A stretch of 64,000 nucleotides of DNA. It comes from Paraburkholderia sp. Its GTDB lineage: Bacteria > Pseudomonadota > Gammaproteobacteria > Burkholderiales > Burkholderiaceae. Under the pieces are notes generated by a model. It ran no database searches. It saw only the letters and a list, made by a program, of their open reading frames with translations, and was not told where the DNA came from. Within the stretch, counting starts at the first letter, position 1, and each line of letters opens with the position of its first letter. Of the stretch, positions 41,443 through 49,552 are shown piece by piece. The stretch lies in NCBI GenBank assembly GCA_031286755.1, contig JAITTX010000306.1:1-64000 (forward strand). Direction: 5' to 3'. Made by a program: the position numbers and the translations under genes.

Positions 41443-42852
41443 ATGGTCTTGCCCGGCTCCAGTCGAAACGCATTCGTTAGCATGCCTAACACTCAATCGA
41501 AGGCCGGCCCGCGGCCCACGCCGGGCTCCGGCGTGCTCGACTTCATCGCCATCGGCCTCGGGCCGTTCAATCTGAGCCTCGCGTGTCTTGCCGAGCCCAT
41601 TGGCGATCTGCACGGCCTGTTTCTCGAACGCAACGAGGATTTCGACTGGCATCCCGGCATGCTGATCGACGACACCACGCTGCAAAACCCATTCCTTGCG
41701 GATCTCGTGAGTCTCGCCGACCCCAAGAGCCAGTTCAGCTTTCTCAACTACTGCAAACAGGAGGGCAAGCTCTACGCGTACTACATTCGCGAGCGCTTCT
41801 ATCTGAGCCGCGCCGAATACAACCGCTACTGCAAGTGGGCGATTGGCCAGCTTTCGAGCATTGCGTTCGGCTCGCAGGTGGAGCGCGTGGAATACGTGGA
41901 GCGCGACGGCGGCCACTATGTGGTTAGCGGACGCCACGTGCGCACCGGAGCGCCGTTCGTGCACCGCGCGGCGCGCCTCGTGATTGGCGTGGGCTCGGTG
42001 CCGCAGTTGCCGCCGTGCTGCGAGGCGGCGCGCGAGCACTGCATCCATAGCGCGCACTATGTGGCCCGCAAGCGCGAGTTGCAGGGCAAACGCTCGATTG
42101 CCGTGATCGGCAGCGGCCAGAGCGCCGCCGAAATTTTCTACGACCTGCTCAAGGAAAGCGACGAGCACGACTACTCGCTCACGTGGATCACGCGCTCGCC
42201 GCGCTTCTTCCAGATGGAGAACACCAAGCTCACGCTGGAGATGATCTCGCCCGACTACATCGACTACTTCTACAACCTGCCGGATCACGTGCGCGAGGGC
42301 ATCATCGCGCGGCAGGACAGCCTCTACAAGGGCGTGAACGCCTCGCTCATCAACCAGATCTACGACCTGCTCGACGACCGCCGCAGCCGCGGCCGCAACC
42401 ATGCGCGGCTCATCACCAATTCCGAGCTGACCGGCTGCCATTACGACCGTGCCGGCGAGCGCTTCCAGTTGCGCTTCGTGCAGCGCGACGAAGGCGTGCA
42501 GTATGCGCACGCCACCGACGGCGCGATCTTCGCGACCGGCTACGGCCAGAACGTGCCGGGCTTCATCGACGGCATTCGCGAACGCATCCGCTGGGACGAC
42601 AGGGGCCGCTACCGGCTCTCGCGCAACTACGCCATCGACGTGAACGAGCGCGACATCTTCGTGCAGAACGCCGGGCTCTACAGCCACGGCCTCACCAACC
42701 CGGATCTGGGCATGAGTTGCTACCGCAACTCCTGCATCCTGCGCGAGCTGACCGGCGTGGAGCACTACAAGATCGAGCGGCGCATCGCGCTGCAGGACTT
42801 CTCGGTGCCCGATACGGATGCGTTCGTGAAAGCGCCGCTGGAGACGCAATGA
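41443..42852 (+). CDS. alcA: L-lysine/ornithine/putrescine N-hydroxylase (AlcA/IucD family)
   Basis: A 469-aa flavin monooxygenase that N-hydroxylates a diamine or amino acid side chain, the first step of hydroxamate siderophore synthesis. FAD motif IGLGPFNLSLACL (residues 37-49), NADPH motif VIGSGQSAAEIFYD (about 221-234), and C-terminal ATGYGQNVP. The gene neighbourhood matches alcaligin biosynthesis, where the substrate is putrescine; lysine, ornithine or cadaverine cannot be excluded. An alternative ATG at 41482 would shorten it by 13 residues. Its stop overlaps the exporter ATG (ATGA). Confidence 0.9.
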   Translation: MVLPGSSRNAFVSMPNTQSKAGPRPTPGSGVLDFIAIGLGPFNLSLACLAEPIGDLHGLFLERNEDFDWHPGMLIDDTTLQNPFLADLVSLADPKSQFSFLNYCKQEGKLYAYYIRERFYLSRAEYNRYCKWAIGQLSSIAFGSQVERVEYVERDGGHYVVSGRHVRTGAPFVHRAARLVIGVGSVPQLPPCCEAAREHCIHSAHYVARKRELQGKRSIAVIGSGQSAAEIFYDLLKESDEHDYSLTWITRSPRFFQMENTKLTLEMISPDYIDYFYNLPDHVREGIIARQDSLYKGVNASLINQIYDLLDDRRSRGRNHARLITNSELTGCHYDRAGERFQLRFVQRDEGVQYAHATDGAIFATGYGQNVPGFIDGIRERIRWDDRGRYRLSRNYAIDVNERDIFVQNAGLYSHGLTNPDLGMSCYRNSCILRELTGVEHYKIERRIALQDFSVPDTDAFVKAPLETQ

Positions 42853-44138
42853 ATCTGCGCAACACCATCATTCTGATGACGACCTTCGCCGTCGTCAGCG
42901 ACGCGATCCTGATCCCGTTCTACCCGCAGTTCTTTGCCGCGCGCTACGGCGTGACGAGCCCGGTGCACGCGGGCGCCTACGTGGCGTGCATTTCCATCGT
43001 CGTGATGCTCACGCTGCCCGTGTGGGCCCGCATCGCGAAGCGTCTGGACGCCATGCATCTGCTCGTCTACACGCAATGCGCGGCGGGCGTGCTCTCGATC
43101 GCGAGCTACTTCGCGACCACGGTGCCGCTTTTCTGGGTGCTCTCGCTCGCCATGTTCATGTGCAAGAGCAGCTATCTGCTGATGTACCCGTACATGATGC
43201 GGCTCGAAGCGAAGGAGTCGCACGCGCATACCATCGGCGTGCTTTCCGTGGTGGTGCACTTCGGCGCGATTGCGGGCGCCGTGGCGGGCGGCCTCGTGAT
43301 GCAGGTGTGGGACGCGCATCACTGCATTTTCGCAATGGCCGCCGGCGATTTCGTGCAGATGGCGATCTGCATGCGCTTGATCCGGACCCACCGCATCTCG
43401 CGGCGCTGCCGCTTCCTGGACGACCAGGCCGATGGCGCGAAGGCACAGGCGGCGCGCCCCGGGTTGCGCGCACGCCTGCCGATCCTGCGGCTCGCGCTGC
43501 TCATGCTCGCGTTCGACTTCTGCGTGTATCTGATCCGGCCGTTCATGTCGTCGTACTGGCAGCGCGTGAGCGGCTCGTCGAGCGAACTGGCCTCGGGCCT
43601 CGTCTTCGCGATTCCCGGCATGGTCGCGCTGGCCGCGCTGCGCATCAACAAGCGCCTCGCCGGGCACGGCAAGCCGCTGCCGAACCCCATGACGGCGAAC
43701 CTGCTGCTCTGCACCGCGGGCATGTTGCTGCAGGGCGTGGAGGCGCCGCTCGCGATCGTCGCGGGCCGGGTCCTGTTCGGCTGGGCGCTGTTCCAGATCG
43801 TCGTGAAGCTCGACGTGACGATGTTCGCGCTCAGCACGCCAGCCTCGTATGCCGCCGACTACAGCGTCATCAACTTCTTCCAGAACCTGGGCGTGCTGCT
43901 CGCTTCGTTCGCGGCTGGCGCGATCGTCGATACCACCGGCCTGCGTGCGCCGTTCTTCATCGCTTCGGCGGGCCTCGTGCTCACCGCGTTGCTGGCTGTC
44001 TGGCTGCTCGACCGGCCGCGCGCCGCTGCGTCCGCCGAATCCACTGCGTCCGCTGCGTCCGATGTCGGGCACCCGCCCGCCGCAAGCCCCCTTTCCAGCG
44101 ACCTCACCGACTCAGGAGTCACCGTCCGTGCGAACTGA
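42849..44138 (+). CDS. MFS transporter, probable siderophore exporter (AlcS-like)
   Basis: A 429-aa inner-membrane MFS protein with 12 predicted helices. LIPFYPQFFAARYGVTSPVH begins the first loop, and the central cytoplasmic loop (about residues 185-205) is basic. Placement inside the biosynthetic operon, overlapped by the hydroxylase gene upstream and the acyltransferase gene downstream, points to export of the finished siderophore, as AlcS does in Bordetella. The C-terminal 35 residues are a Ser/Ala-rich tail. Confidence 0.85.
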   Translation: MNLRNTIILMTTFAVVSDAILIPFYPQFFAARYGVTSPVHAGAYVACISIVVMLTLPVWARIAKRLDAMHLLVYTQCAAGVLSIASYFATTVPLFWVLSLAMFMCKSSYLLMYPYMMRLEAKESHAHTIGVLSVVVHFGAIAGAVAGGLVMQVWDAHHCIFAMAAGDFVQMAICMRLIRTHRISRRCRFLDDQADGAKAQAARPGLRARLPILRLALLMLAFDFCVYLIRPFMSSYWQRVSGSSSELASGLVFAIPGMVALAALRINKRLAGHGKPLPNPMTANLLLCTAGMLLQGVEAPLAIVAGRVLFGWALFQIVVKLDVTMFALSTPASYAADYSVINFFQNLGVLLASFAAGAIVDTTGLRAPFFIASAGLVLTALLAVWLLDRPRAAASAESTASAASDVGHPPAASPLSSDLTDSGVTVRAN

Positions 44139-44796
44139 AATCGTTGCCGAAGAAATCGCGCTGCTTCAGCCGTTGCACCAAGCGCCACATCAAACGCCCC
44201 GGCTCGCCGCGAGCCGCGCGCCCGATCCCGTCCGCGCGCACGGTGAGACCCCCGCCGCCAGCCCGACCGGCTTCGAGATCCGCGCGCTCGACCCGGAGCG
44301 CGACGCGCCCACGCTGCACCGCTGGTTCGTCGAGGAACGCGCCGCTTTCTGGAACATGCGCGACAAGAGCGTGCACGAAGTGGCCGCCTTCTATCGGACC
44401 ATCGAGGACTCGGGTCACGCGCAAGCCTGGCTCGGTCTGCGGCACGGCGCGAGCGCGTTCCTCTTCGAGAGCTACGACCCGGCCCGCGACGAAGCCGGCG
44501 AGCACTACGCGGTGCGCGAGGGCGACCTCGGCATGCACCTCTTCGTGGGTCCGGCCGCGCAGCCCGTGCCCGGCTACACGCGTGAGGTGTTCCGCACGCT
44601 CATGACGTTCCTGTTCGAGCAACTGAACGCCGAGCGCATCGTCGTGGAGCCCGACGCACGCAACACCCGCATTCATGCGCTCAATCGCGCGATGGGTTTC
44701 GTCTACGCGAGAGACGTGCCGTTTCGCGAGAAGACCGCTTCGCTCGCGTTCTGCACGCGAGCCGACTTTTACGCCGCCATTCAACAGGACTTCTAA
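44128..44796 (+). CDS. alcB: GNAT-family acyltransferase for hydroxamate formation (AlcB/IucB-like)
   Basis: A 222-aa acyltransferase with the AlcB/MbtK domain (about residues 45-215). It should acylate the N-hydroxyamine, with succinyl-CoA in the alcaligin case. Seen: FEIRALDPERDAPTLHRWF, AFWNMRDKS, GDLGMHLFVGP and NARNTRIH-type VEPDARNTRIHALNRAMGFV. The start is a GTG at 44128 with AGGAG nine bases before; it overlaps the end of the exporter gene by 11 bp. The N-terminal 40 residues are low-complexity and may be non-essential. Confidence 0.87.
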   Translation: MRTEIVAEEIALLQPLHQAPHQTPRLAASRAPDPVRAHGETPAASPTGFEIRALDPERDAPTLHRWFVEERAAFWNMRDKSVHEVAAFYRTIEDSGHAQAWLGLRHGASAFLFESYDPARDEAGEHYAVREGDLGMHLFVGPAAQPVPGYTREVFRTLMTFLFEQLNAERIVVEPDARNTRIHALNRAMGFVYARDVPFREKTASLAFCTRADFYAAIQQDF

Positions 44797-44810
44797 AAGG
44801 ACGCCATACC

Positions 44811-46766
44811 ATGACTTCATCCATTGCTCAAATGTCGATGCAACACACCCTGCTCGCGCCGCAGGAAGCCGCCGCGCATCTCACGCCCGAAGTCTGGCGC
44901 GCAGCGAACCGCATGCTGGTGCGCAAGGCCATCGCGGAGTACGCGCACGAACTCATCGTCGAGCCGCAACGCACCGGCGATGCGGAGGACGAAGGCTACG
45001 CGCGCTACGAACTGCAATCCGACGACGGCACGCGCCGCTACAGCTTCGAAGCCCGCCAGCTCGCGCTGCGCCACTGGAGCATCCGGCCAGAGACGATCGC
45101 CTGCATGCAGGGCGGCACGGAACAGCCGCTCGATGCGCTTGCCTTCATCCTCGACGTGAAAGCGCGCCTCGGCATCAAGGAGGAAATGCTGCCGATCTAT
45201 CTGGACGAAATCAGCAGCACGCTCTATGGCGCGGCCTGGAAGGCCGTGAAAACCGGCCCGGACACGCCCGAATTGCTCAGCGCCGACTTCCAGGCCATCG
45301 AGACTGCCATGAGTGAAGGACATCCTGGCTTCGTGGCCAACAACGGGCGGCTCGGCTTCGACGCGGGCGACTATCGCGCCTTCGCGCCGGAAGCGGGCTC
45401 AGCCATCCAGGTGATCTGGCTCGCCGTGCACAAGGACAACGCCGCGTTTCATTGCGCCGAAGACCTCGACTACGAACGGCTCATGCACGAGGAACTCGGC
45501 GCACCAGCCATCGCGCGTTTTCAAGGCGTGGTCGAATCGCGCGGCTGCGCTTTCGGCGACTACCGCCTGATGCCCGCGCACCCGTGGCAGTGGTTCAACA
45601 AACTCTCCATCGCGTTCGCGGCGTACGTGGCGACCAACCGCATCATCTGCCTCGGCTACGGAGAGGACCGCTATCTCGCCCAGCAGTCGATCCGCACCTT
45701 CTTCAACGTCTCCGAGCGCTCGAAGCGCTACGTGAAGACCTCGCTCTCGATCCTCAACATGGGCTTCATGCGCGGCCTCTCGCCCTATTACATGTCGGGC
45801 ACGCCCGCCATCAACGACTTCATCAAGGGCATGGTCGAAAACGATCCGTACCTGCGGAGCAAGGGCTTCACGATCCTGCGCGAAGTGGCGTCGATGGGCT
45901 TTCGCAACCGCTATTACGAGGCCGCCGTGCAAGCGGACAGCCCCTATAAGAAGATGTTTTCCGCGCTGTGGCGCGAAAACCCGCTCGCGCTCGCCGGTGA
46001 CGGCCAGCGCCTCATGACCATGGCGGCGCTGCTGCACACGGACCGCCATGGCCGCGCGCTGCTGCCCGCGCTCATCGAGGCATCGGGGCTCACCGCGCAA
46101 GCCTGGCTCGAACGCTACCTGGACGCGTATCTCGCGCCGCTCGTGCATTGCTTCTACACCCACGACCTCGTGTTCATGCCGCACGGCGAAAACCTCATTC
46201 TCGTGCTCGAGAACCACGTGCCGGTGCGCGCGATCATGAAGGACATCGCCGAGGAGTCCGCGATCCTCAATAAGAATGCGAAGCTGCCAGGGAACGTGCA
46301 GCGGCTTGCCGTGGACGTGCCCGAGAACGTCAAGCTGCTGGCGATCTTCATCGACGTGTTCGACGGCTTCTTCCGCTACATGAACCAGATTCTCGTCGAG
46401 CAGAATTGCTGCAGCGAGGACGTGTTCTGGAACGCCGTGGCGCGCTGCGTCGCGCGCTATCAGGCCGCGCATCCCGAGCTCGCGCGCAAGTTCGCCGAAT
46501 ACGATTTGTTCGCACCCGAGTTCCTGCACTCCTGCCTGAACCGCCTGCAACTGGGCAACAACCTGCAGATGGTCAATCTCGCCGACCCGGCCGGCAATCT
46601 GAAGATGGCGGGCAATCTGCGCAATCCGCTCGCGGGGCGGCGCGATGCGCAACTGGCCTCGCTTGCCGCCAGCGAGCACGGCGCCGTGGAAGCCTCCGTC
46701 GTGTCCACGGCCGCCGTGGAGACGGCCATCGTGGACATGGTTGCCGTCGCAACGATGGGCGCGTAA
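44811..46766 (+). CDS. alcC: NIS siderophore synthetase, IucA/IucC family (AlcC-like)
   Basis: A 651-aa ATP-dependent synthetase that joins hydroxamate units. The IucA/IucC nucleotide region is marked by EGHPGFVANNGRLGF (about residues 165-179) and the MPAHPWQW motif (about 251-258). KTSLSILNMGFMRGLSPYYM and FMPHGENLILVLENHVPVRA are further family signatures. Similarity of the cluster to alc suggests a type C enzyme that dimerises and cyclises the N-hydroxy-succinyl diamine. The last 40 residues are Ala/Val-rich and look like an extension beyond the normal end. Confidence 0.9.
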   Translation: MTSSIAQMSMQHTLLAPQEAAAHLTPEVWRAANRMLVRKAIAEYAHELIVEPQRTGDAEDEGYARYELQSDDGTRRYSFEARQLALRHWSIRPETIACMQGGTEQPLDALAFILDVKARLGIKEEMLPIYLDEISSTLYGAAWKAVKTGPDTPELLSADFQAIETAMSEGHPGFVANNGRLGFDAGDYRAFAPEAGSAIQVIWLAVHKDNAAFHCAEDLDYERLMHEELGAPAIARFQGVVESRGCAFGDYRLMPAHPWQWFNKLSIAFAAYVATNRIICLGYGEDRYLAQQSIRTFFNVSERSKRYVKTSLSILNMGFMRGLSPYYMSGTPAINDFIKGMVENDPYLRSKGFTILREVASMGFRNRYYEAAVQADSPYKKMFSALWRENPLALAGDGQRLMTMAALLHTDRHGRALLPALIEASGLTAQAWLERYLDAYLAPLVHCFYTHDLVFMPHGENLILVLENHVPVRAIMKDIAEESAILNKNAKLPGNVQRLAVDVPENVKLLAIFIDVFDGFFRYMNQILVEQNCCSEDVFWNAVARCVARYQAAHPELARKFAEYDLFAPEFLHSCLNRLQLGNNLQMVNLADPAGNLKMAGNLRNPLAGRRDAQLASLAASEHGAVEASVVSTAAVETAIVDMVAVATMGA

Positions 46767-46768
46767 GC

Positions 46769-47551
46769 ATGGCGGCGAACCGCGCACTGGTGGACCTGCT
46801 GCGGCTCGCCGCGCGTCTCGTGCCGGGCCTGCGCGGCGTGGTGCGCACGCCCGCGGCGCAAGGCCCGCTTCATGTGTGCCCCGCGCCGGGTGCGAGTGAA
46901 GGCAACCGCGCTGCGCTCGACGCCCTGCTCGCGTACTGGTCGCGAGCCTGGCCCGAGGCAGGGCGCACCTATTGGGCATCGCGCTGCTGGGGCATCCTGA
47001 TCTGGCAGCCGGTGTATCTGGGCGTGATCGGCGTGCATGCCTCGCAGCGCGCGCTCTCGCTCGCGTCGCTCGCTCAACCCATAGACGAAGGCTGGACGCG
47101 CGAGGTGCATCTGCCCGACCACGCGCCCACCGCCGGCGACACCGGCACGCTGATCGGGCTCACCGCGCGCGGGATGGCCGCGTGCTGCGCGCAGATTCAC
47201 GACGACCTCACCCCGGTGATCCGCGTGAACCCGGTCGCGGCGCGCGCGACGCTGGCCGACGTGGTGCTCGCCGCCTTGCTCGCGGCAAGCAAGGCGCGGC
47301 CCGAATGGCGTCACGCGGATATCGAAGCGCTCGGCCGCCAATGGCTGGCCGCGCTCGGTCTCGAAGGCTGCGGCGGCTACTTCGCGTTCGAACGCAGCGA
47401 CGGCTCGCCATCGCTCGCGCTCGAACGCCAGACCTGCTGCTATCACTACCGCCGCCGCGATGGCGAAATGTGCAGCACGTGCCCGCGGCTCGCGAAGCAC
47501 GAACGCATCGCGCGACTGAACGCGGAACAGGACGCCACGCGGGAAGCGTGA
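46769..47551 (+). CDS. alcD: siderophore-iron reductase, FhuF-like C-terminus (AlcD-like)
   Basis: A 260-aa protein with a FhuF-type [2Fe-2S] signature at the C-terminus: Cys223-Cys224-x10-Cys235-x2-Cys238 (QTCCYHYRRR then MCSTCPRL). FhuF reduces hydroxamate-bound Fe(III) in the cytoplasm to release iron. The N-terminal two thirds are helical and poorly conserved. The gene follows the synthetase after 2 bp, the same order as alcC-alcD in Bordetella. Reduction of the imported ferric siderophore is the likely role. Confidence 0.85.
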   Translation: MAANRALVDLLRLAARLVPGLRGVVRTPAAQGPLHVCPAPGASEGNRAALDALLAYWSRAWPEAGRTYWASRCWGILIWQPVYLGVIGVHASQRALSLASLAQPIDEGWTREVHLPDHAPTAGDTGTLIGLTARGMAACCAQIHDDLTPVIRVNPVAARATLADVVLAALLAASKARPEWRHADIEALGRQWLAALGLEGCGGYFAFERSDGSPSLALERQTCCYHYRRRDGEMCSTCPRLAKHERIARLNAEQDATREA

Positions 47552-47607
47552 GCACGCCGGCGCACTGCGTCCGCACCCGCGTCCAACCGAAAGGAATCGA
47601 ACCAACG

Positions 47608-48816
47608 ATGAACGACATCAGCAACCTGACGCATCTCGCTCCGCCGCCCGATGCGACAGAAAGCACACTGCAATTGCCCGCCAGCGCCTATTTCGACGAG
47701 GCATTGTTCGAGCGCGAGATGGCGCGCATCTTTGCGCAGTCGGCGCTTTACGTGGGGCACGAGCAGTCGGTGCCGGAGCCCGGCGACTGGCGCCGCCTGC
47801 CGCAGGACGAAGGCGGCCGCGTGCTCGTTCGCGATGCCTGCGGCGCCGAAGGCGTGCAACTGCTTTCCAACGTATGCCGCCACCGGCAGGCGCTGATGCT
47901 GGGCGGCGCCGCTGGACCCGCCGACAACGGTGGCAACAGCGGCGGCAGCGCCGCCCACGCGCCACCCGCGCGTGGCAACCTCGCAGCGACGGGCGGCAAC
48001 ATCGTCTGCCCGCTCCACCGCTGGACCTACGATTCGCGCGGCGAACTGATCGGCGCGCCCGAATTCGAGCGCAAGCCTTGCCGCAATCTCGAACGTTTCG
48101 CGTTGCGCCAGTGTCATGGCCTTCTCTACGAAGGCCCACGCGAACCGGCGAAGGACCTGGCCCGCGTGTTCGCGCGGCCCGAGTTCGATTTTTCCGGCTA
48201 CGTGCTCGATCACGTGCAAACGCATACGTGCCGCTATAACTGGAAGACCTTCATCGAGGTCTATCTGGAGGACTATCACGTCGCGCCTTTTCATCCGGGG
48301 CTCGGAAGCTTCGTGACCTGCGCGGATCTCGACTGGGAATTCGCCGATACCTACAGCATGCAGCGCGTGGGCGTGCACGCGGCGCTGGCGCAGCCGGGCT
48401 CGGAGGTGTATCGCGCATGGCACGACCGCCTGCTCGACTATCGCGGCGGCGCGGCGCCCGACTTCGGCGCAATCTGGCTCGCGTACTTTCCGACCCAGAT
48501 GATCGAGTTGTACCCGCACGTGCTCGTGGTCTCGACGCTCTATCCGAAGGGGCCGCAAGAGACGCTCAACGTAATCGAGTTCCACTACCCCGAGGAGATC
48601 GCGGCCTTCGAGCGCGAGTTCATCGAGGCCCAGCGCGCGGCGTATCTGGAAACCATGATCGAAGACGACGAGATTGCCGAGCGCATGGACGCGGGACGCC
48701 TGCGGCTCGCGAGGCGCGGCGTGAGCGACGCCGGGCCGTACCAGTCGCCGCTCGAGGACGGCATGCGCCATTTCCACGCGTGGTACCGGCGCGCGCTCGC
48801 GGGGGCGCCGCTTTAA
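47608..48816 (+). CDS. alcE: Rieske-type iron-sulfur oxygenase family protein (AlcE-like)
   Basis: A 402-aa ring-hydroxylating-oxygenase alpha-subunit-like protein. The Rieske ligands are Cys90-x-His92 (VCRHRQ) and Cys134-x2-His137 (VCPLHRW). The mononuclear iron site is in LEDYHVAPFHPGL. Between the two Rieske halves there are 43 residues instead of the usual 15-20, because of a Gly/Ala/Pro/Asn-rich insert (about residues 99-125). In Bordetella AlcE is encoded at the end of the alcaligin genes and is thought to hydroxylate or otherwise tailor the siderophore; its exact step is not established. AAGGA precedes the ATG. Confidence 0.88.
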   Translation: MNDISNLTHLAPPPDATESTLQLPASAYFDEALFEREMARIFAQSALYVGHEQSVPEPGDWRRLPQDEGGRVLVRDACGAEGVQLLSNVCRHRQALMLGGAAGPADNGGNSGGSAAHAPPARGNLAATGGNIVCPLHRWTYDSRGELIGAPEFERKPCRNLERFALRQCHGLLYEGPREPAKDLARVFARPEFDFSGYVLDHVQTHTCRYNWKTFIEVYLEDYHVAPFHPGLGSFVTCADLDWEFADTYSMQRVGVHAALAQPGSEVYRAWHDRLLDYRGGAAPDFGAIWLAYFPTQMIELYPHVLVVSTLYPKGPQETLNVIEFHYPEEIAAFEREFIEAQRAAYLETMIEDDEIAERMDAGRLRLARRGVSDAGPYQSPLEDGMRHFHAWYRRALAGAPL

Positions 48817-48852
48817 TACTCGCTTAAGACTCTGCTCGCATAGTGACCAGTG

Positions 48853-48867
48853 ACTCCCTCCGGGAGT
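48853..48867 (+). terminator. possible terminator of the siderophore operon
   Basis: ACTCCC-TCC-GGGAGT (48853-48867) forms a short hairpin 36 bp after the alcE stop, nested in a weaker GACTC/GAGTC pair, with only TT after it. Confidence 0.4.
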
Positions 48868-48933
48868 TTCACGAGTCTCTCGTTTTGATTCGTCGTTTTG
48901 ATTCGGGCAGTATCGATCGAAGGAGATACGAAT

Positions 48934-49470
48934 ATGAAATTGGGTTCGTATATCGCGGCGGGCACGCTGGCGCTCATCCCGATGCTCGCGCTTGCGGGCG
49001 GGGCGAATGCGCCAATGGATGCGCAGCGCGCCGCGCAGCCGGTATTCATCAACGTCGATGGTCAAACCGTGCCGGTGAAAGCGCAAACGCATGTGATCCA
49101 GACCGCGGCCGGCCCAATGCAGGTGCGCACCTGGAGCTGGCACAGCCCGAACGGCAGCGCCAGCTATGAGATGCAGACGAGCACGGGCAGCGCATCGCCC
49201 GCGCTAGCGGCGCGGCAGATGCAGATGGCCCAGGCGCAAATGGTGGCCATGCAACGTCAGATGATGGCCATGCAGCAGCAGATGATGATGCTCCAGCAAG
49301 CTGCGTTCGCTGGCGGATTCGCCATGCCCGCGCCGCAAAGCGTGGTCTTCGCGGTGCCGATGTGGGCGATGCCGGATCCTGTCGTGATCGTGGAGCCGGT
49401 GCAACGCGCGCCGGTTCCAGCGACAGCGCCGCGCAATACGCCAGCGCGTTCGCCGGAGATCAAGGCGTAG
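48934..49470 (+). CDS. secreted methionine-rich protein, function unknown
   Basis: A 178-aa exported protein. A signal peptide (about residues 1-26, LALAGGANA) precedes a small domain with VFINVDGQTVPVKAQTHVIQ and RTWSWHSPNGSASYEMQ. Then comes a coiled-coil-like stretch very rich in Met and Gln (about residues 91-118) and a Pro/Val-rich tail. Met clusters in periplasmic proteins often bind Cu(I), but no known copper family was recognised. A strong AAGGAGA site precedes the ATG at 48934. It has its own terminator. Confidence 0.7.
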   Translation: MKLGSYIAAGTLALIPMLALAGGANAPMDAQRAAQPVFINVDGQTVPVKAQTHVIQTAAGPMQVRTWSWHSPNGSASYEMQTSTGSASPALAARQMQMAQAQMVAMQRQMMAMQQQMMMLQQAAFAGGFAMPAPQSVVFAVPMWAMPDPVVIVEPVQRAPVPATAPRNTPARSPEIKA

Positions 49471-49516
49471 CGGGTGGTGGCTTTGTGCTCCACGCCAGGA
49501 GCGCCCGCTCGACACT

Positions 49517-49550
49517 AAAACCGCCGGTCCAAGCCGGCGGTTTTGTTTTT
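49517..49550. terminator. bidirectional rho-independent terminator
   Basis: AAAACCGCCGG (49517-49527) pairs with CCGGCGGTTTT (49534-49544), followed by GTTTTT. It lies between the convergent Met-rich and MBL-fold genes and can serve both strands. Confidence 0.85.
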
Positions 49551-49552
49551 AG

